Shown: positions 47,413 to 59,700 of the stretch, piece by piece
Layout of the letters: each line of letters starts with the position of its first letter
How positions within the stretch are numbered: position 1 is the stretch's first letter
Source of the DNA: Pseudisothecium myosuroides
Lineage: Eukaryota; Streptophyta; Bryopsida; Hypnales; Lembophyllaceae
Length of the DNA: 64,000 bases
Direction of reading: 5' to 3'
NCBI GenBank assembly: GCA_951799445.1
Contig: OX637289.1
Coordinates: 4,442,501 to 4,506,500, forward strand
Notes under the pieces: generated by a model
Seen by the model: only the letters and a program-made list of their open reading frames with translations
Told to the model about the DNA's origin: nothing
Databases searched by the model: none
Translations under genes and position numbers: made by a program

Positions 47413-47660
47413 TTAACCCTTAATCTCTAAATGCCTCAATCCTCTCTCAAATAATTGCACATTTTCATTTATATCTTTGTACAAAAATGTAATTTATCAA
47501 ATTTTCATGAATTTGGTCATTAACGGAGATTGTCTTTTTTAAATTCAAGTATTACATTGGATTAATGAAAAGTTAGTTAGACTAAATAATGCTTTAAAGT
47601 CCTATGTTCATCGTTCAGAATATGGACGTTGGAGTGCTTTAGAGTTAAAAGATGCCACCA
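47413..47660. mobile_element. Partial TTAA-type element (copy i)
   Basis: TTAACCCTTAATCTCTAAATG at the left, followed by about 240 bp matching the inverted right part of copy h (11677-13388). The other end is missing. 47661-48077 shows nothing further. Confidence 0.5.
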
Positions 47661-48077
47661 CCATTTTTTGGACGATGAATGACAAAGAATCCTTCTATGT
47701 AGGACAAAAGTGCAACTATTCATCCTCAAAAGTATGTGTGAAAAGGGAACATCTTCTACACTAGTTTGACTTCCAATGAGTGCTTTTGGATTTATTTTTT
47801 AAAACAATGATTTACATGGTATCAAAAAAGGTGATTTCCACAGTCACTAACCCAACCTTCAAAGGTTAATGAACTTAATAGTTATTGTAGCTATTGTTTG
47901 TAGTATTAGGATTAGTTTCATTGTATATCATTGCATTGTGCTTGGTATTATATTTTTTAATATGATGTATCTTATTTATTTATTTATTTTTAAATAATGT
48001 GAATTTGATAAATTAGAATCAAACACCCTAGATGTGAATTGAAGTAGTTCAACTTTCTTTTAGAGTTTTTAAGAATT

Positions 48078-49019
48078 TTAACCCCTAAAAGCCCGTTGTC
48101 CCTTCGGGGGACAAATGCGTTTTCGGGCAGGTACCTACGGGCTGAAATTGTGTTCTGATTTTTTGAAATTTTTTTTGGAGATAGAAAAACTGATAAGCTT
48201 TGTGAGAATATAATTTTTTTCTCAATCGGTGCCCGGGAAAAAAAGTTATGACCAAATAAGCTCAAAACAGGGGACGGCGGGCAGCTCGGGCAGCAGAAAA
48301 AAAATGGACAAAAATTTGAATTTTTTTTTTTAATATTTTGTTTCTGATAGATTATATTTTTGCCTATCTAGAAAGCTTTGATTCATTTCATTTGGATATG
48401 TTATGAGAAAGTTATGGACATTCTTGTTTTTCGGGCAATTTGAGCATCTTCTTGAAAAAAATAACTTGTAGGATGCATTTCGGAATGCAATTTTTCAAAT
48501 TTTTCAAATTTTTTTTTTTGGCATGGTTTAGTTTACTTGCTAGAACAATCTCACCATTGGGATTAGTGCATTTTAATTCCATCTAAGAGATATTAATATT
48601 TTAGATTTTCCTTCTATCTCATACCTACTTCTACTTAACAATTTTTTTAAGGATGAAAATTAAGTTTTTTTGAGTTTCTTTTTTTTTCCTAGACTCTCAA
48701 CTCAATTCTCCACTATAAAGATTTAAAGCTCAAAACGCTGTAGTGCAAAAATTTTAAGTTAAAAATGTTTAAAGACAAAAAATCTGGTCCCGCAATGTGC
48801 TGAAAAACTTGTTTTTTCCACTTTAAACGCAGATATCTTGCAATCTGTGCGGTCAAAAATTCTGAAATTTTTTCCACACATTCTCATACCAATTAGGTGT
48901 AAGTACCTACGGTTAGATTTGAAAAAAAACAATTTTAATTTTTTTATACTTTTTGCTATAGAAATGGCAGTTTTCAGTGTTTTTTGGCAGAAAAAAGACC
49001 TTGGACCTTTAGGGGTTAA
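48078..49019. mobile_element. TTAA-flanked piggyBac-like element (copy b)
   Basis: Left TTAA-CCCCTAAAAGCCC (48078-48081), right GGACCTTTAGGGG-TTAA (49016-49019). It is 942 bp, the inverted-orientation sister of copy a (8827-9766) and nearly the same length. The two ends show the same internal asymmetry (GCCCG/CGAAGG near one end, TTTTTTGGCAGAAAAAAG near the other). No coding capacity. Confidence 0.72.
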
Positions 49020-50080
49020 ATTGTCACTTCACAAGTTGATTCAATTAGTGCAAGAGTTTGAATAGTGCACAATCCCCTCACAAAAACTTAGATGAATTGT
49101 GTGCTTTAGTTAGTGTGAACATTTGGTACATGGTAAGGTACTAATTAAGGTGTCTACTTGAGACCCCAAGTATGAGGGTGAAGCTTAAAGGAGAAGGCAC
49201 CTCTTATTTTCAAAACGGAGCCTTGGGAACACTACGCTTTATACTGTGTAAGGCCCGTCGCTGAGGAAATTTTTTTAAGGTGACATTTTCATTGTAAGGT
49301 ATTTGCAAAAGCTATTACAATCAAGGCCATTAGAATTTACAATGAATCAAAATGAAATTGGGTGACTCAAAATAAAAATGAGCAAAGTTGAATGAATTTA
49401 GATGAAATTTGGTTGACAATCACACTTCCTATTCAAAATAGTATGAAAATAAAGTAGATCACATGACAATTTCTCATAATTTCCAAATTAGTGTGATTTG
49501 TTGTTATTATTACAAAGGACACAACTCAAATTACCTTTTGTAATTCATCACAATTGTAGGAATAGATTTTAGATACCGTACGTGCAAGTCAATTTCAGAA
49601 ATAAGTAGGGAAAAATGTGGATCAAGTCTAAAATTTTAAAAATTTGTACAACTATTTCTAAAAATCTGAAAAAATTTCAATGTTGCTAATTTTGAATATC
49701 CAAAAATTATTCTTGAGAAAATTTAGAAAAAGGAGCACATTTCAGCATGAATCATAGAAAAAATCAATCCAAAATTAGGAGTGTCTAAAAATTAAAAAAA
49801 GCAAAGTGCCGAAAGTCAAGGAATTCAAATCAAGTTGCCAAACAGAAAAAAGTAAACTCTATTTCGGCACCAATGTGCCGAAAGTGACCTATGCGTCCGG
49901 TATACCATATTCAAATAAACTTCCAGAGCCTGGAAAAATTCATCATGTAAGTTCATATTATTCTGACTAGCTACTGTAGCAGGATCAATCTCTTCAGATA
50001 GAAAGTCAGAGGATGGCAGTGAGGTCTCGTGGGGGTGGCGGTCCCTGAACAGAGCACTCTGTGAACTTCCTCCAGTACTG
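49020..50080. other. AT-rich intergenic DNA
   Basis: No gene found. A TTTCGGCAC/GTGCCGAAA pair lies at 49863-49882. Confidence 0.4.
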
Positions 50081-50692
50081 TACAGTCGGGTACAACAATC
50101 TTACGATTTTTTTTCATCCTGTTGTGATTAGGTAAACTTTGGGAGGCCCGTGTGTGCTCAAAATTGAACGGAATTTCATATTTCGAATTGCGTTGGAATC
50201 ACAATGAAGTCTACTTTATCATCATTACAAACACAAATATGTAATTGAAAATCATACAAAAAGTTTGATGTTTTCTATACACTATGTACTATCTAGTGTT
50301 GCCAACATTTGTGAAAGTTACAACTTGTATTCAATGCTATATATAAGAAATGAACCTTCACAATTGCTTAAGAGATACTTGATCTCATAACACTTGAATT
50401 TCTTGAATGTTTTTTTGCTTGTTCTTCACCCCATTGCAAATTTTCTTTGACTATCTTCCAAAGGTTCTCTATGAAATGGTAGATAGTGTATAAAAGACAT
50501 TTAAATTGTTGTATGATTTGAATTTATTCATTTTTTACTTGTTATAAAGTTGAAGTACACTTTATTGCGGTTCCAACGCAATTTGCGGTTCCAAAATCGG
50601 TTCATTTTTTAGCATGCTAGAGCTTCATGAAGTTGATGAACTTTCTACTGAAAACTGACTGGAAAAATCGTAAGATTGTTGTACCCGACTGT
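50081..50692. mobile_element. Tc1/mariner-type MITE, TACAGT ends
   Basis: TACAGTCGGGTACAACAATC, continuing to 31 bp, is perfectly mirrored at the right end (to 50692), with TA at each border. Inside, GCGTTGGAA is mirrored by TTCCAACGC. It is 612 bp without a transposase. TA duplication and CAGT starts suit Tc1/mariner or pogo-like elements. Confidence 0.7.
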
Positions 50693-51060
50693 ACATGTAC
50701 AAGTAAAAATCTACATGGTTCAGTTTTAGAAACGGGTCACAATGAAGTGTAGTTAGCCTACCATATAGTGATCTCCCAAGTCCCAAATATATTGCACTTC
50801 CAACAAATAGGACGCTAAAAGTTGGACGCAAATCGTGGCAGTGCTATGCCACTGAACACATAAAAGATTTGGCCATAATGCTGGCTGGAATAAAATCTTG
50901 AAGCACTTCAGAGTTCGTCAAATCCATGGTACAAGCTCAGAGTAAACAACCGGGGTCCACAAAAGCTAAAAATTCCTTGAATCCAAGGAGCAGGACTGTG
51001 TCTAAATCTCAAGTGTAAACCACCGAGTCAATGAGGTAATGCCAAAATCCTAAACCGTAA

Positions 51061-51150
51061 CCGTACTCTGAACCAAAGAATACCTTCCCTGTTGGTCTCT
51101 TTCAGCTCTTGGAGTTCACAGCCTCCCAGACGAGGCTTTCAGAAAGAGAT
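51061..51150 (-). pseudogene. Duplicated C-terminal end of the desaturase in its 3' flank
   Basis: About 90 bp repeat, with changes, the end of the desaturase coding region 117 bp away (51178-51267). Both carry CTTGGAGTTCACAGC and GAGGCTTTCAGA. Read on the minus strand, the duplicate encodes a second LSESLVWEAVNSK ending with its own stop. The intervening DNA includes telomere-like AAACCCTAAACCC. Confidence 0.7.
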
Positions 51151-51219
51151 GATGTCAAGACCCTAAACCCTAAACCCTGCAACTTTGCACCAAAGAATAG
51201 CTTCGCCTGTTGGTTTCTC

Positions 51220-52611
51220 TCAGCCCTTGGAGTTCACAGCTTCCCACAAGAGGCTTTCAGAGAGAGCCGGGGCAGGTTTCGAGAAATCCCGCGCTTGCAA
51301 AGCCGCTGTTCTCAGAGTCCGGATGATCATCCGGTTGGCTTCCCAGAAGCTCACCGATTCATATGGCAACCCATACTTCTCACAGAAAGGTCTGACGAAC
51401 TTCACCACCTTCCGGAGGTTGTGCCGTGGCAAAGTGGGAAACAGATGGTGCTCAATCTGGAACTGCAGACCCCCGTGAAACCAATCCATATACGCTGGCG
51501 TGGACAAGTTCAGGGTGCCCCGTGCCTGGGACTGCACCCACGCCTTGCTCTTCGGTTGCCCTTGGTACACCGGGGACGAAAAATGGTTCAAACAGAACTG
51601 CACATGCTGCACTCCCGTCACGGCAAAGCTGACAAGCACAAACAAAAGCCTCTCCAGTGGAGACGACAAATACGACAAGAGCGTGAAGAACCAGAGGTAG
51701 AAGAAACCTATGGCTCCCAATTCCAGCCACCTGTCCGGAACATGCTTCTTTGATGTCAACACCAGAATTGACTGCACAAAGAGGTTCACTCGCGCCACCG
51801 CCATGATGGGATAGAACGTCCAGTGCTGGTAGGCGATGAGATACCGTGCTATACCATCGAATGGCATGATTCTTTCATAGAAGTAGGAGTAGAGGCTTGA
51901 GAAGAGTTTTGATGTCACTGCAAACAGAGGGATATACTGCAAATCTGGATCGTACTCTATACTATTGCAGGCAATGTGGTGAGCATTGTGGTTTCGTTTC
52001 CACCATCCCATGCTAATCCCTGACAAACAGTCTCCAATTGCAATAGCGAACCATCTGTCGAAGGTAGGGTTTTTCGTCATTCCACAATGACCTGTATCAT
52101 GCCCCATCCAGCCGGTTTGATTCCACACAATGCCCAACATGGCTGCACTCAGCATATGAACCACGAAGCTATGTGAGTACAAAACGCCCAGCACTGAAAG
52201 AAGAAGTAACGGCACTACCCAGCACGCGTACAAAGCGTAAACCTCCAGTGGGTTTTTGTAAAGCCCTGCTTGCTTAAACTCCTTGAGAAGCCGCCTGTGC
52301 TCTGCGGCAATAGTGGGGACTTCATAGTCGGAGAGCTTGCCGATAAGGAACTCAGGTAGGATACTCCATGCTGTGCCGGGATGAAATGCTAAAAATGCGT
52401 CTGTCACGTCCTGGCCTGCGAGATGGAGTAGCGGAATCTCACCACCTGGATGGTTTTTGAGCCACTTTGTAACATTGTACACTTTGCCCTGAATGGAAAC
52501 CCAGAGGTCGCCGGCCGTGTTATGTTGAGAAAGCTCTTCACTGCTAATGCTCAGCAGTGAGTCTAGATGTTGTGGAGATACACCAAGCTCATCCGCCCCT
52601 AGCGACCCCAT
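51220..52611 (-). CDS. SLD: Sphingolipid delta-8 desaturase (cytochrome b5 fusion)
   Basis: Single-exon minus-strand frame of 463 residues, intronless as plant SLD genes are known to be. It introduces the delta-8 double bond into long-chain bases in the ER. An N-terminal cytochrome b5 domain has heme ligands in HPGG (54-57) and His77. The desaturase domain has three histidine boxes: HDTGH (171-175), HNAHH (208-212) and QIEHH (385-389), where Gln replaces the first His as in all front-end desaturases. Segments such as WWKRNHNAHHIACNS and YQHWTFYPIMAVARVNLF follow plant SLD rather than delta-6 acyl desaturases. Start: ATG at 52611 lies in ACCATGG, a strong plant context. An in-frame ATG at 52647 would add 12 residues but has a weak context. 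A TTGCAG acceptor at about 52675 suggests a 5' UTR intron. Confidence 0.92.
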   Translation of the reverse strand: MGSLGADELGVSPQHLDSLLSISSEELSQHNTAGDLWVSIQGKVYNVTKWLKNHPGGEIPLLHLAGQDVTDAFLAFHPGTAWSILPEFLIGKLSDYEVPTIAAEHRRLLKEFKQAGLYKNPLEVYALYACWVVPLLLLSVLGVLYSHSFVVHMLSAAMLGIVWNQTGWMGHDTGHCGMTKNPTFDRWFAIAIGDCLSGISMGWWKRNHNAHHIACNSIEYDPDLQYIPLFAVTSKLFSSLYSYFYERIMPFDGIARYLIAYQHWTFYPIMAVARVNLFVQSILVLTSKKHVPDRWLELGAIGFFYLWFFTLLSYLSSPLERLLFVLVSFAVTGVQHVQFCLNHFSSPVYQGQPKSKAWVQSQARGTLNLSTPAYMDWFHGGLQFQIEHHLFPTLPRHNLRKVVKFVRPFCEKYGLPYESVSFWEANRMIIRTLRTAALQARDFSKPAPALSESLLWEAVNSKG

Positions 52612-54289
52612 GGTGTGAACGCTACCAAGTGGATAGAGAGCATTCACATCACCTCATTGTTGAGTACTACAACTGCAAGAGAGACAGATAAGAAAAAGAA
52701 TTCAGAATCTTCGCAAGCCAGGTTTCACCGGTAATAGACCTAGGCTATTACATCTAGAATATAATACCCTCCATCGCAATGTATTGCAATTGAAACCACC
52801 AGTGACAACCATAATGTTCTAATTCCTAATTCTGTAAGTGAAAGACGGCGAAGAGACCTGGAACGACACAATTCATGAACTAACGTAACTAACTCGCGCA
52901 GAAACGAGCTCCAAAAAAAGGGGGCACAAAAATCACTATACATGGAAAACAGGGCGCGCCTCAAACCCTAAACATAAATTCGAGCAAAATCCAGTCGATC
53001 GCTTCACAAAAAAGAAATCCATATCATTCTCGCCGCTGTATCCCGAGAATTTACCAATCGGACACAATGATTTAGAAAAAACCATGAGCGTTTCAATGCT
53101 AAAATCTTCACAGCTTCAACCCTAAACCCTAATCTCTTCTACAACCTCTTCTTCAATCTCATTTATCGTACCTCTTGTTCGCATCAGCTACATACTCGCT
53201 TTGCATGCAAGTGCGTACAATGTGAGTTCCCAAACATGATCATCTGAACCCCTAAATAGACTTCAATTACTTCGTTCGCAATGGGCACGGTACAACGAGA
53301 CGAAATTTTCAAAAGTACCACTCGCATTAGAGTTACCTCTTCATACGCCATAAACTCTCGCCTTGAAACTGCAAATAATGCAATAATATTGCTACATTCT
53401 CACACTGCTACATTCTCAGGAGCCAACCTTAGCTTAGGCACTTTCCGCACAATGCTGTCACTCGAACAAATTCTAAAACATGCCTAAAAACACTAAAGAA
53501 ACCCTAACTTATTATATCTTCAAGAAAAGAGCATCGAAGTAATAATGACCCTACCACCAGTTTTACTCCTGGCACGACGCAACATCCGAGAACGAAAATA
53601 CGAAAAATCACAAAAAACCAATGCCACAACCACAGCATGAAGAGGAGGCAAATGGCTCTGAAGACGAGGTTTGTCTAAGTCGAAGGCATCTAACTTAAGT
53701 CCGGTTCCCCCATCGAGCGCGGAATCTGTTTACAAATTGAGTATCACAACGAACATGACTCATGCTACATTGCTACTGTACTCAGTTGATGAAAGAGAGT
53801 AGACGAACGAATAGAAACGATACTTGTATTGCTGCACCTTAGGTCATGAATCACCTCTGAATAGATAGTGTCAGTCGATATTGGAGCAAGTCATAGCAAT
53901 GCAGTGCTCGAGGAGAATTTTTCAAATGAATTCTATGAAGTAGTTATGAAATAGATCTATGACCTCAGTCGCTGTGACCTAACAATTCATGAACACCGTG
54001 TTGAATTCCATACCTAGGTCGCAGAAGCTCCAGCGCCATCGCTTTCTTCCCGTTCTTCGGATTCCAACAATTAGTGATCCACGGATCGCACTCCTCCTCG
54101 ACCGCCTCAGTTCAATCCCCGATCAACACCAAGTGGAAGCACGAGAGGAATATAAAAGCTTGAAAAAACAGCTGGATCCTGGCTGTTCCGAAGCGCGGGA
54201 AGAGATGCACTGCAGATCTTGACGAGCTCTGAACCAGGGCTTTTTTTTTCATTTTCTATGAAGTGCCAAAGTGCCGATGTAAAATGTTA
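52612..54289 (-). promoter_or_regulatory. Leader and upstream region of the desaturase gene
   Basis: On the minus strand, a pyrimidine-rich tract ending TTGCAG at about 52675 is a good 3' splice site just before the coding frame. A candidate leader exon ends with donor GTATGG at 54013, so an intron of up to 1.3 kb is possible; an extra exon at about 53750 would follow GTAAACAG. AAACCCTAA telo-box-like motifs occur near 53120 and 52970. No separate gene is supported in this interval. Confidence 0.3.
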
Positions 54290-54664
54290 GAGCATCTCCA
54301 CTCTTGCTCTGAAAATTAGCCTCGCGAAATGGCTTTTCATGGGCTCAATTCTCCTTCTGGGCTCCACCTTCTAAGTAGTTCCCCACCCTTGCTCTCCATA
54401 TCCCCACTAACTTTGCATTCTCATTGGTGGGAATTGTTGTAGTGGTCCAACTTTTCTAAAAAGAGACAAAAACATTGTCAGACAAGGAAAATCCAAGCTT
54501 CGAGAGAAGGTGAGCAGGCCCGTCAGGATTCTGGGTTGATGTGTGACTTGAGCGGGGCCGGACTTTATCTTTTGGATTCCGGGGCAAGAGTGGGGGCAAT
54601 TTTAGAGCACGGGCCCTAGATTTGAGCAGCCGAAGGGCAATCCAGGGCAAGAGTGGAGATGCTC
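54290..54664. mobile_element. Tourist-like MITE, GAGCATCTCC ends
   Basis: GAGCATCTCCACTCTTGC at the left mirrors GCAAGAGTGGAGATGCTC at the right. Flanks are TTA and TTG, a near match to a 3-bp duplication. It is 375 bp without coding capacity and lies just upstream of the desaturase leader region. Confidence 0.65.
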
Positions 54665-54951
54665 TTGTAGTGGTGCCTGGCTGCTCCAAATCTCAACATT
54701 CATTCACATATTGGATAGAAAATATCACATTAGCACCAATGGCATATCATCATATATACATGATTCTGTTACATCCACAATTTGGCGATTTCATCTAACT
54801 AAGATTTTTTTTTTCTAATGCAAAGTTTTTTGGCAAAAAACTTCACAGTTTGTTGCCATTTTTTAGCCAATTTTTTTGGAGGGGGCAATCTAGCACTGGA
54901 AAGCCAAAAAAAATCATGCTCTGGATTCTCATATTCCCTCAACAACCCAGA

Positions 54952-55609
54952 TTAACCCGTAAATGTCCAAGGCCTTTTTTGAACTTCTAAGAATTTGCTC
55001 TAAATTAAACAAAAAGTCAACATTTTGATAAGTTGTATCAATTTTTTATGAATTGTAACCATACAAATTCAAACTAGACATGTTAGAGGTTACATAGGAA
55101 AAGAAAATACAACAATATCGCTTATGAATTGAAAGATTATAATGTTTGAACATGAGGGTCTTGATTATAATGCAAAAGTGACTTGAAGTCTTTCAATCCT
55201 CTTTTCACATGCCAAATCTAAAAAGTTGGTCAACAAAAAAATATGAGGTTAAAGGACCAAACATGCATAACCACAATCAATTTACGACTTCTCAAAATTT
55301 ACTTTACAATTTTTTTAAATGAATTTCTAATGTGATTTTCCTCCAAGATCTAGTGTATTTGACGCTCATTTCCAAGAGCCCTCAACACTATGGAAAGTCA
55401 AGATTGCAATGGGTATACTTGCACAACATCTGGAATAGAAAAATCATAATCAACTAATTTTCAAAATTGGACTTTCGACGCTAAAACTAGACTTCAAAAA
55501 GAAATTTTCAAAAATATAAATTACTAAAAATAGCAACTTGGTTAGGTTTTATTTAACTTCAAAGTTTTGTCAACACCAAAATTTGATGCCTCGGGCATTT
55601 AGGGATTAA
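54952..55609. mobile_element. TTAA-flanked piggyBac-like element (copy f)
   Basis: Left TTAA-CCCGTAAATGTCCAAGGC (54952-54955), right GGGCATTTAGGGA-TTAA (55606-55609). It is 658 bp and collinear with copy e (19831-20732) apart from the MITE nested in e. No coding capacity. Confidence 0.68.
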
Positions 55610-56746
55610 GCGCCGCCTTCATCAACGGTGTATTTCTCCACATCAATGGCGACTAAGAGGGTTTAAAGTTATTTTGTGACCAGATCGACGACCACCAGGA
55701 AGGATTCAGATAAGCAAAATTATTTTTCTTAATCAATGGCATAAGGATGGGTTTCAACTTTTTTTTGGAACCAAATCAACGGTGTGAGATTTTTGTGATG
55801 TTTTTGAGTGGGGGGAAGTACGAGTAGGGTCTGCTTGCTACTTTGGGGCACATTGTGAGCTCTACATGGGTTCTAAAAATAACTCCAATCAAGATGAAAT
55901 TCTACCAATCAAATTGCTTCACTGAAAAAACAATCCCTCTCATCCTTGTAGTTATACCCCAAACATAAACAAATTGGATATAGGGATTCAAAAAGAAATC
56001 AAGAAAATACCCATCAATTGTCACTTGTAATGTACTAGCTCCATGACTACTAGTTCAATCTTTAAGCAAATTAACCTTGTAACATTGCCAGCGCCATTTT
56101 GTGGCATTTGGATGAGAATTTGGCGATGTGAATGGAAAATAACATGGATTTTTCATTCATTTTTTTGGTGAGTATGTAGTTGGTCGGCTTCTTTATTGTT
56201 GGGAATTGTGAACGCAGTCATGTAGTTGTATTTAGTGAAGTACCATTGATGACAGCAATAGAAATGTTATGGCGTAGTCATAGCTATTGGTCAACCTACC
56301 TGCCTAAATATCCTAAACCTCTAATGTATTAATAGAATAAGACTTTTGAACGTAGCTCCTAAAACTATCAAAGTGCTCCCCCCCCCCCAAAAAAAAAGCA
56401 CTCTTGAATTGATATGGATGATTATAGTTTGGGTATAAATATTAATAGATGTCATCTATCATGTTTGGAAAAAAGGACTTTTATGTACATTTGAATGACT
56501 ACAATTTTTGGTGATTGATTTCCTTAAGTTAAATCATTTCTTTTAGTTTTGCTCTTTACTAAAGTATCTTAAAATGGCATAAACTAGGGTGCTTAATCTT
56601 TGAAATTTTGAAATTCCATGTTTTAAGCACAACAAAAGACAATTGTAATCTCTTTTTGCCAAAAATGAGCCAGAAAAATACTTTTTTTTGCCTTAAATGA
56701 GCCACCATAGTGTGCATTCGCCATGGACTACAGTACAGTCCAACTT
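55610..56746. other. Intergenic region 3' of the P450 gene
   Basis: AT-rich, with a poly-C/poly-A run at about 56380-56398. No gene recognised; the segment next to 56747 is presumably P450 3' UTR. Confidence 0.4.
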
Positions 56747-59700
56747 TCAATTGTTCCAATCACTTACAACAGCCTCGTAAGTATCGTCTATTGTAAGCTC
56801 TCTGCCCAATTCTCGAGGACAAAGCCTGATGAAATAATCTCGTGTAGCAGCTGTGGTTGACAGCGGAACATTGATCCGAGCTGTTGCTGTTGTATGATGA
56901 GAACATTTGCATTCTTCCCACCTGCTCGATCCAAAACAAACCAATGTCCTGATCTGTAACATCAATGTACAAACATGCAACCATGGTATATATAAGGCGG
57001 GTACCCCCAAACTGCCACTTGTTGCTACTGTGCCTAATATTAGACTGGTTAAATTTTCATACTTTCTTGTTGACAAGGGAAAGGAGGTTTCAATGTACCA
57101 AAGAATGCGACACATGGATTTTGTATGCAAAAGTTATGGAGGGTCAAAATTTTTTCAGGGTAGAGATTTTAAAATTGTTTCTTCAGCATGTGTACATATT
57201 GATTTTGGAGATGTATGTAGAGTGATGATGGCGGTTTAGGCAGGGTGCAATTTGGGGTGTACCCACCTTATAACAAACAGAAGGTTGAGGCTTCATTACC
57301 ATACATTAGAGGCTACATTGACCATAAATATAGGTTTGTACATTTGATTTGGACTAATTGTAAAAATACTTTATCTAATGACATTTTATTTTTTTGCAAT
57401 TGACTTTTAGCTCAGCTCAAAAAATAGATGCAAAATTTTAGATGACCAATGCAAGTTTCTAGATTGTTGTAGAAAAAGGTTCAAAGTTCAATAGTATGGT
57501 GAATAGTGGAATCTTAGCGTATGGGGAATGGAGCCTTTAGACAAGGTGCCATTAGAGAACTCTATCATATGATCACCTTCTATACCTGAGCTCTTTTAAA
57601 ACTAAAAACCAAAACAAAGTACTTTAAGGAGTGTGAAATGTTTTCTAGACCACCTTTTCATTCTGACTTCATTCCTGCAACTCCAACTACGTTAATGAAC
57701 CTAGGCTGTGACATTAGAGAGGTCACAATGGACTTGAAGTTTTCATACCGGAACTTCGTCGTTAGATGATGAAGGAAGACGAAGATCTCAAGCTGAGCCA
57801 GTTCTCTGCCGACACACACATGTGCTCCGTTTCCAAATGGGGTGTATGTAAATGGTTGAGGTATCACCTGAGACAGCAGCAATTTCCAAGCACAAATATA
57901 AATTCAAGATTGAAACTGCCGTCCATAAATTGTCTGTGATCTATAGACTCCCGCTAAAATTGTCTGCAACTTGAAATTGTAACAGGTCTACCACACTTAA
58001 AATTGTTTGCAACTCAAGGGAGCAATTATGTGTCGAAGTTGCTCATGAAACTCCCCACGTTCATAACTTGTCTGTGATCTACAGACAATTGCTCTCTTGA
58101 CAGTTTTATTATCACTCTCCTCACATGGACTTCAAGCTTTAGATTCTTGTTAGTTTTACCTCAAATCGAGCTGCATCAAACTCATGAGGATGTCGCCAAA
58201 AATGGGGATCAAGATGGAAAGTTTTGTGTACCACCAACACCATCCACCCTTTGGGTATCAGAAACCCTGCTCAACAAATTGCAACAGTGAAAAGTTCATT
58301 GCCACAACTTCCAAAGAACTATTCAGGCCAAAAAACGCAGAAAATGAAAGTGAATTAAGACTGAGTTTCTATTGAGTAACAGCTTATTATCGTTAACGGC
58401 TAGGCACATTTTCAGGGTTGTCGCATCACATTTTCAGGGATGGTCATATTTGTTACAAGGGAAAATTTCAGATTACCAAAATGTCATGCTCAAGTGCACT
58501 AAGCTCTAAAATCTCTGGCGAATATAGATGTAAGGTTCAACTAGCTGATTGGGGACTCAAAATTGCACCAGCTCCTTATCGTAGGCCTTCCCCATGGACG
58601 CCAATTTTGTGGAATTTCGGCAATCTAACAAATATGACCATGTAATTCTGTTCCCGAAATGTAGAATCTCAGGAAATTCAGCAGACAACAATGAGAAAGT
58701 AATAGAGACCAAAACTTGAAATTATTAGTCGCAAGTTACCAAGTTTTTAACACACCGTCATATGCAGTGTCTCGTACAGCTTCTCTACATGAGAAATCAA
58801 TTGGACTGGCCATTCGCAAGGTTTCTTTGATTACCTGCTTCTTCAAAAGTAAGCAAGTAGAAGACTCCCACCAAAGCCAATAAAGTTTTCTCAATTGAAG
58901 GGAAATGGGCTCCAATAGATTGTAATGGAAAGATGCGTTTCATTAATTGTAATTTTGTTCACGCTATTCTACAAACGATGTGAAAACCAGGTTTCACCTT
59001 CTGTGTGACTCGCATGTCCTTTATGTCGTCCCAAGTAAGAGGTAGATCTGCCGTTGCCTTCTGGTTTGCAATCATGTCGTGTTCTCTCTGCTCAATTTCA
59101 TGTAGTTAATACCCGTATTAATCAGAGACACCAATTTCATTCACATCAAACTGCTAAAAGAAAATGGCCTATTGATTCTAAGCCTTGATATCACAGACTC
59201 ACTAAACCTTATATTTTGTTAGAATGGCGTATTTCAGTGAAGTTGGCATCGTTACATTTGCCCGACCAGAAGCTCACTGGGTCTCTACCTACTGTACATA
59301 TCTTAGTTTTAAGAGCCCAAGGCACTCAAAGCATCACAATTTTTTTTGTTTTGAAACTTGCCAATGTTCCTGAAGCCTCACCCGCAAAGTGCTGGTCAAA
59401 GTTGGGTCATCGTTCAAGAACTTCATGGCCCAGGTCAGGATAGTTGCAGAAGCATCGTGGGCAGCGAAGAGAAGAGTGAGAATACTCTCTTGCAATTCAT
59501 GGTCAGTTAATCCTTGGATGGTTCCACTTTCTTCTATCAACACTTCTAGGACACTTGTTGCTTGTGTGCTTTTCTCCACCGAGGATCTCCTCTCTTTGAT
59601 AATCTGGTTGATGATTCTGGATGCCTTGCGTTGTCCCTACTATCTTCAACAATGCAGTGCTTATCAGTAACTATCAATAGGTAAGTGTAGGTGGAAACCG

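Noticed and set aside
51160..51180. Telomere-like AAACCCTAAACCC tract
   Set aside because: Only two to three units; short telo-box-like motifs are common near plant genes and do not indicate an interstitial telomere.
58418..58645. 75-codon frame in P450 intron 6
   Set aside because: It spans a MITE with 16-bp TIRs inside a well-defined intron.
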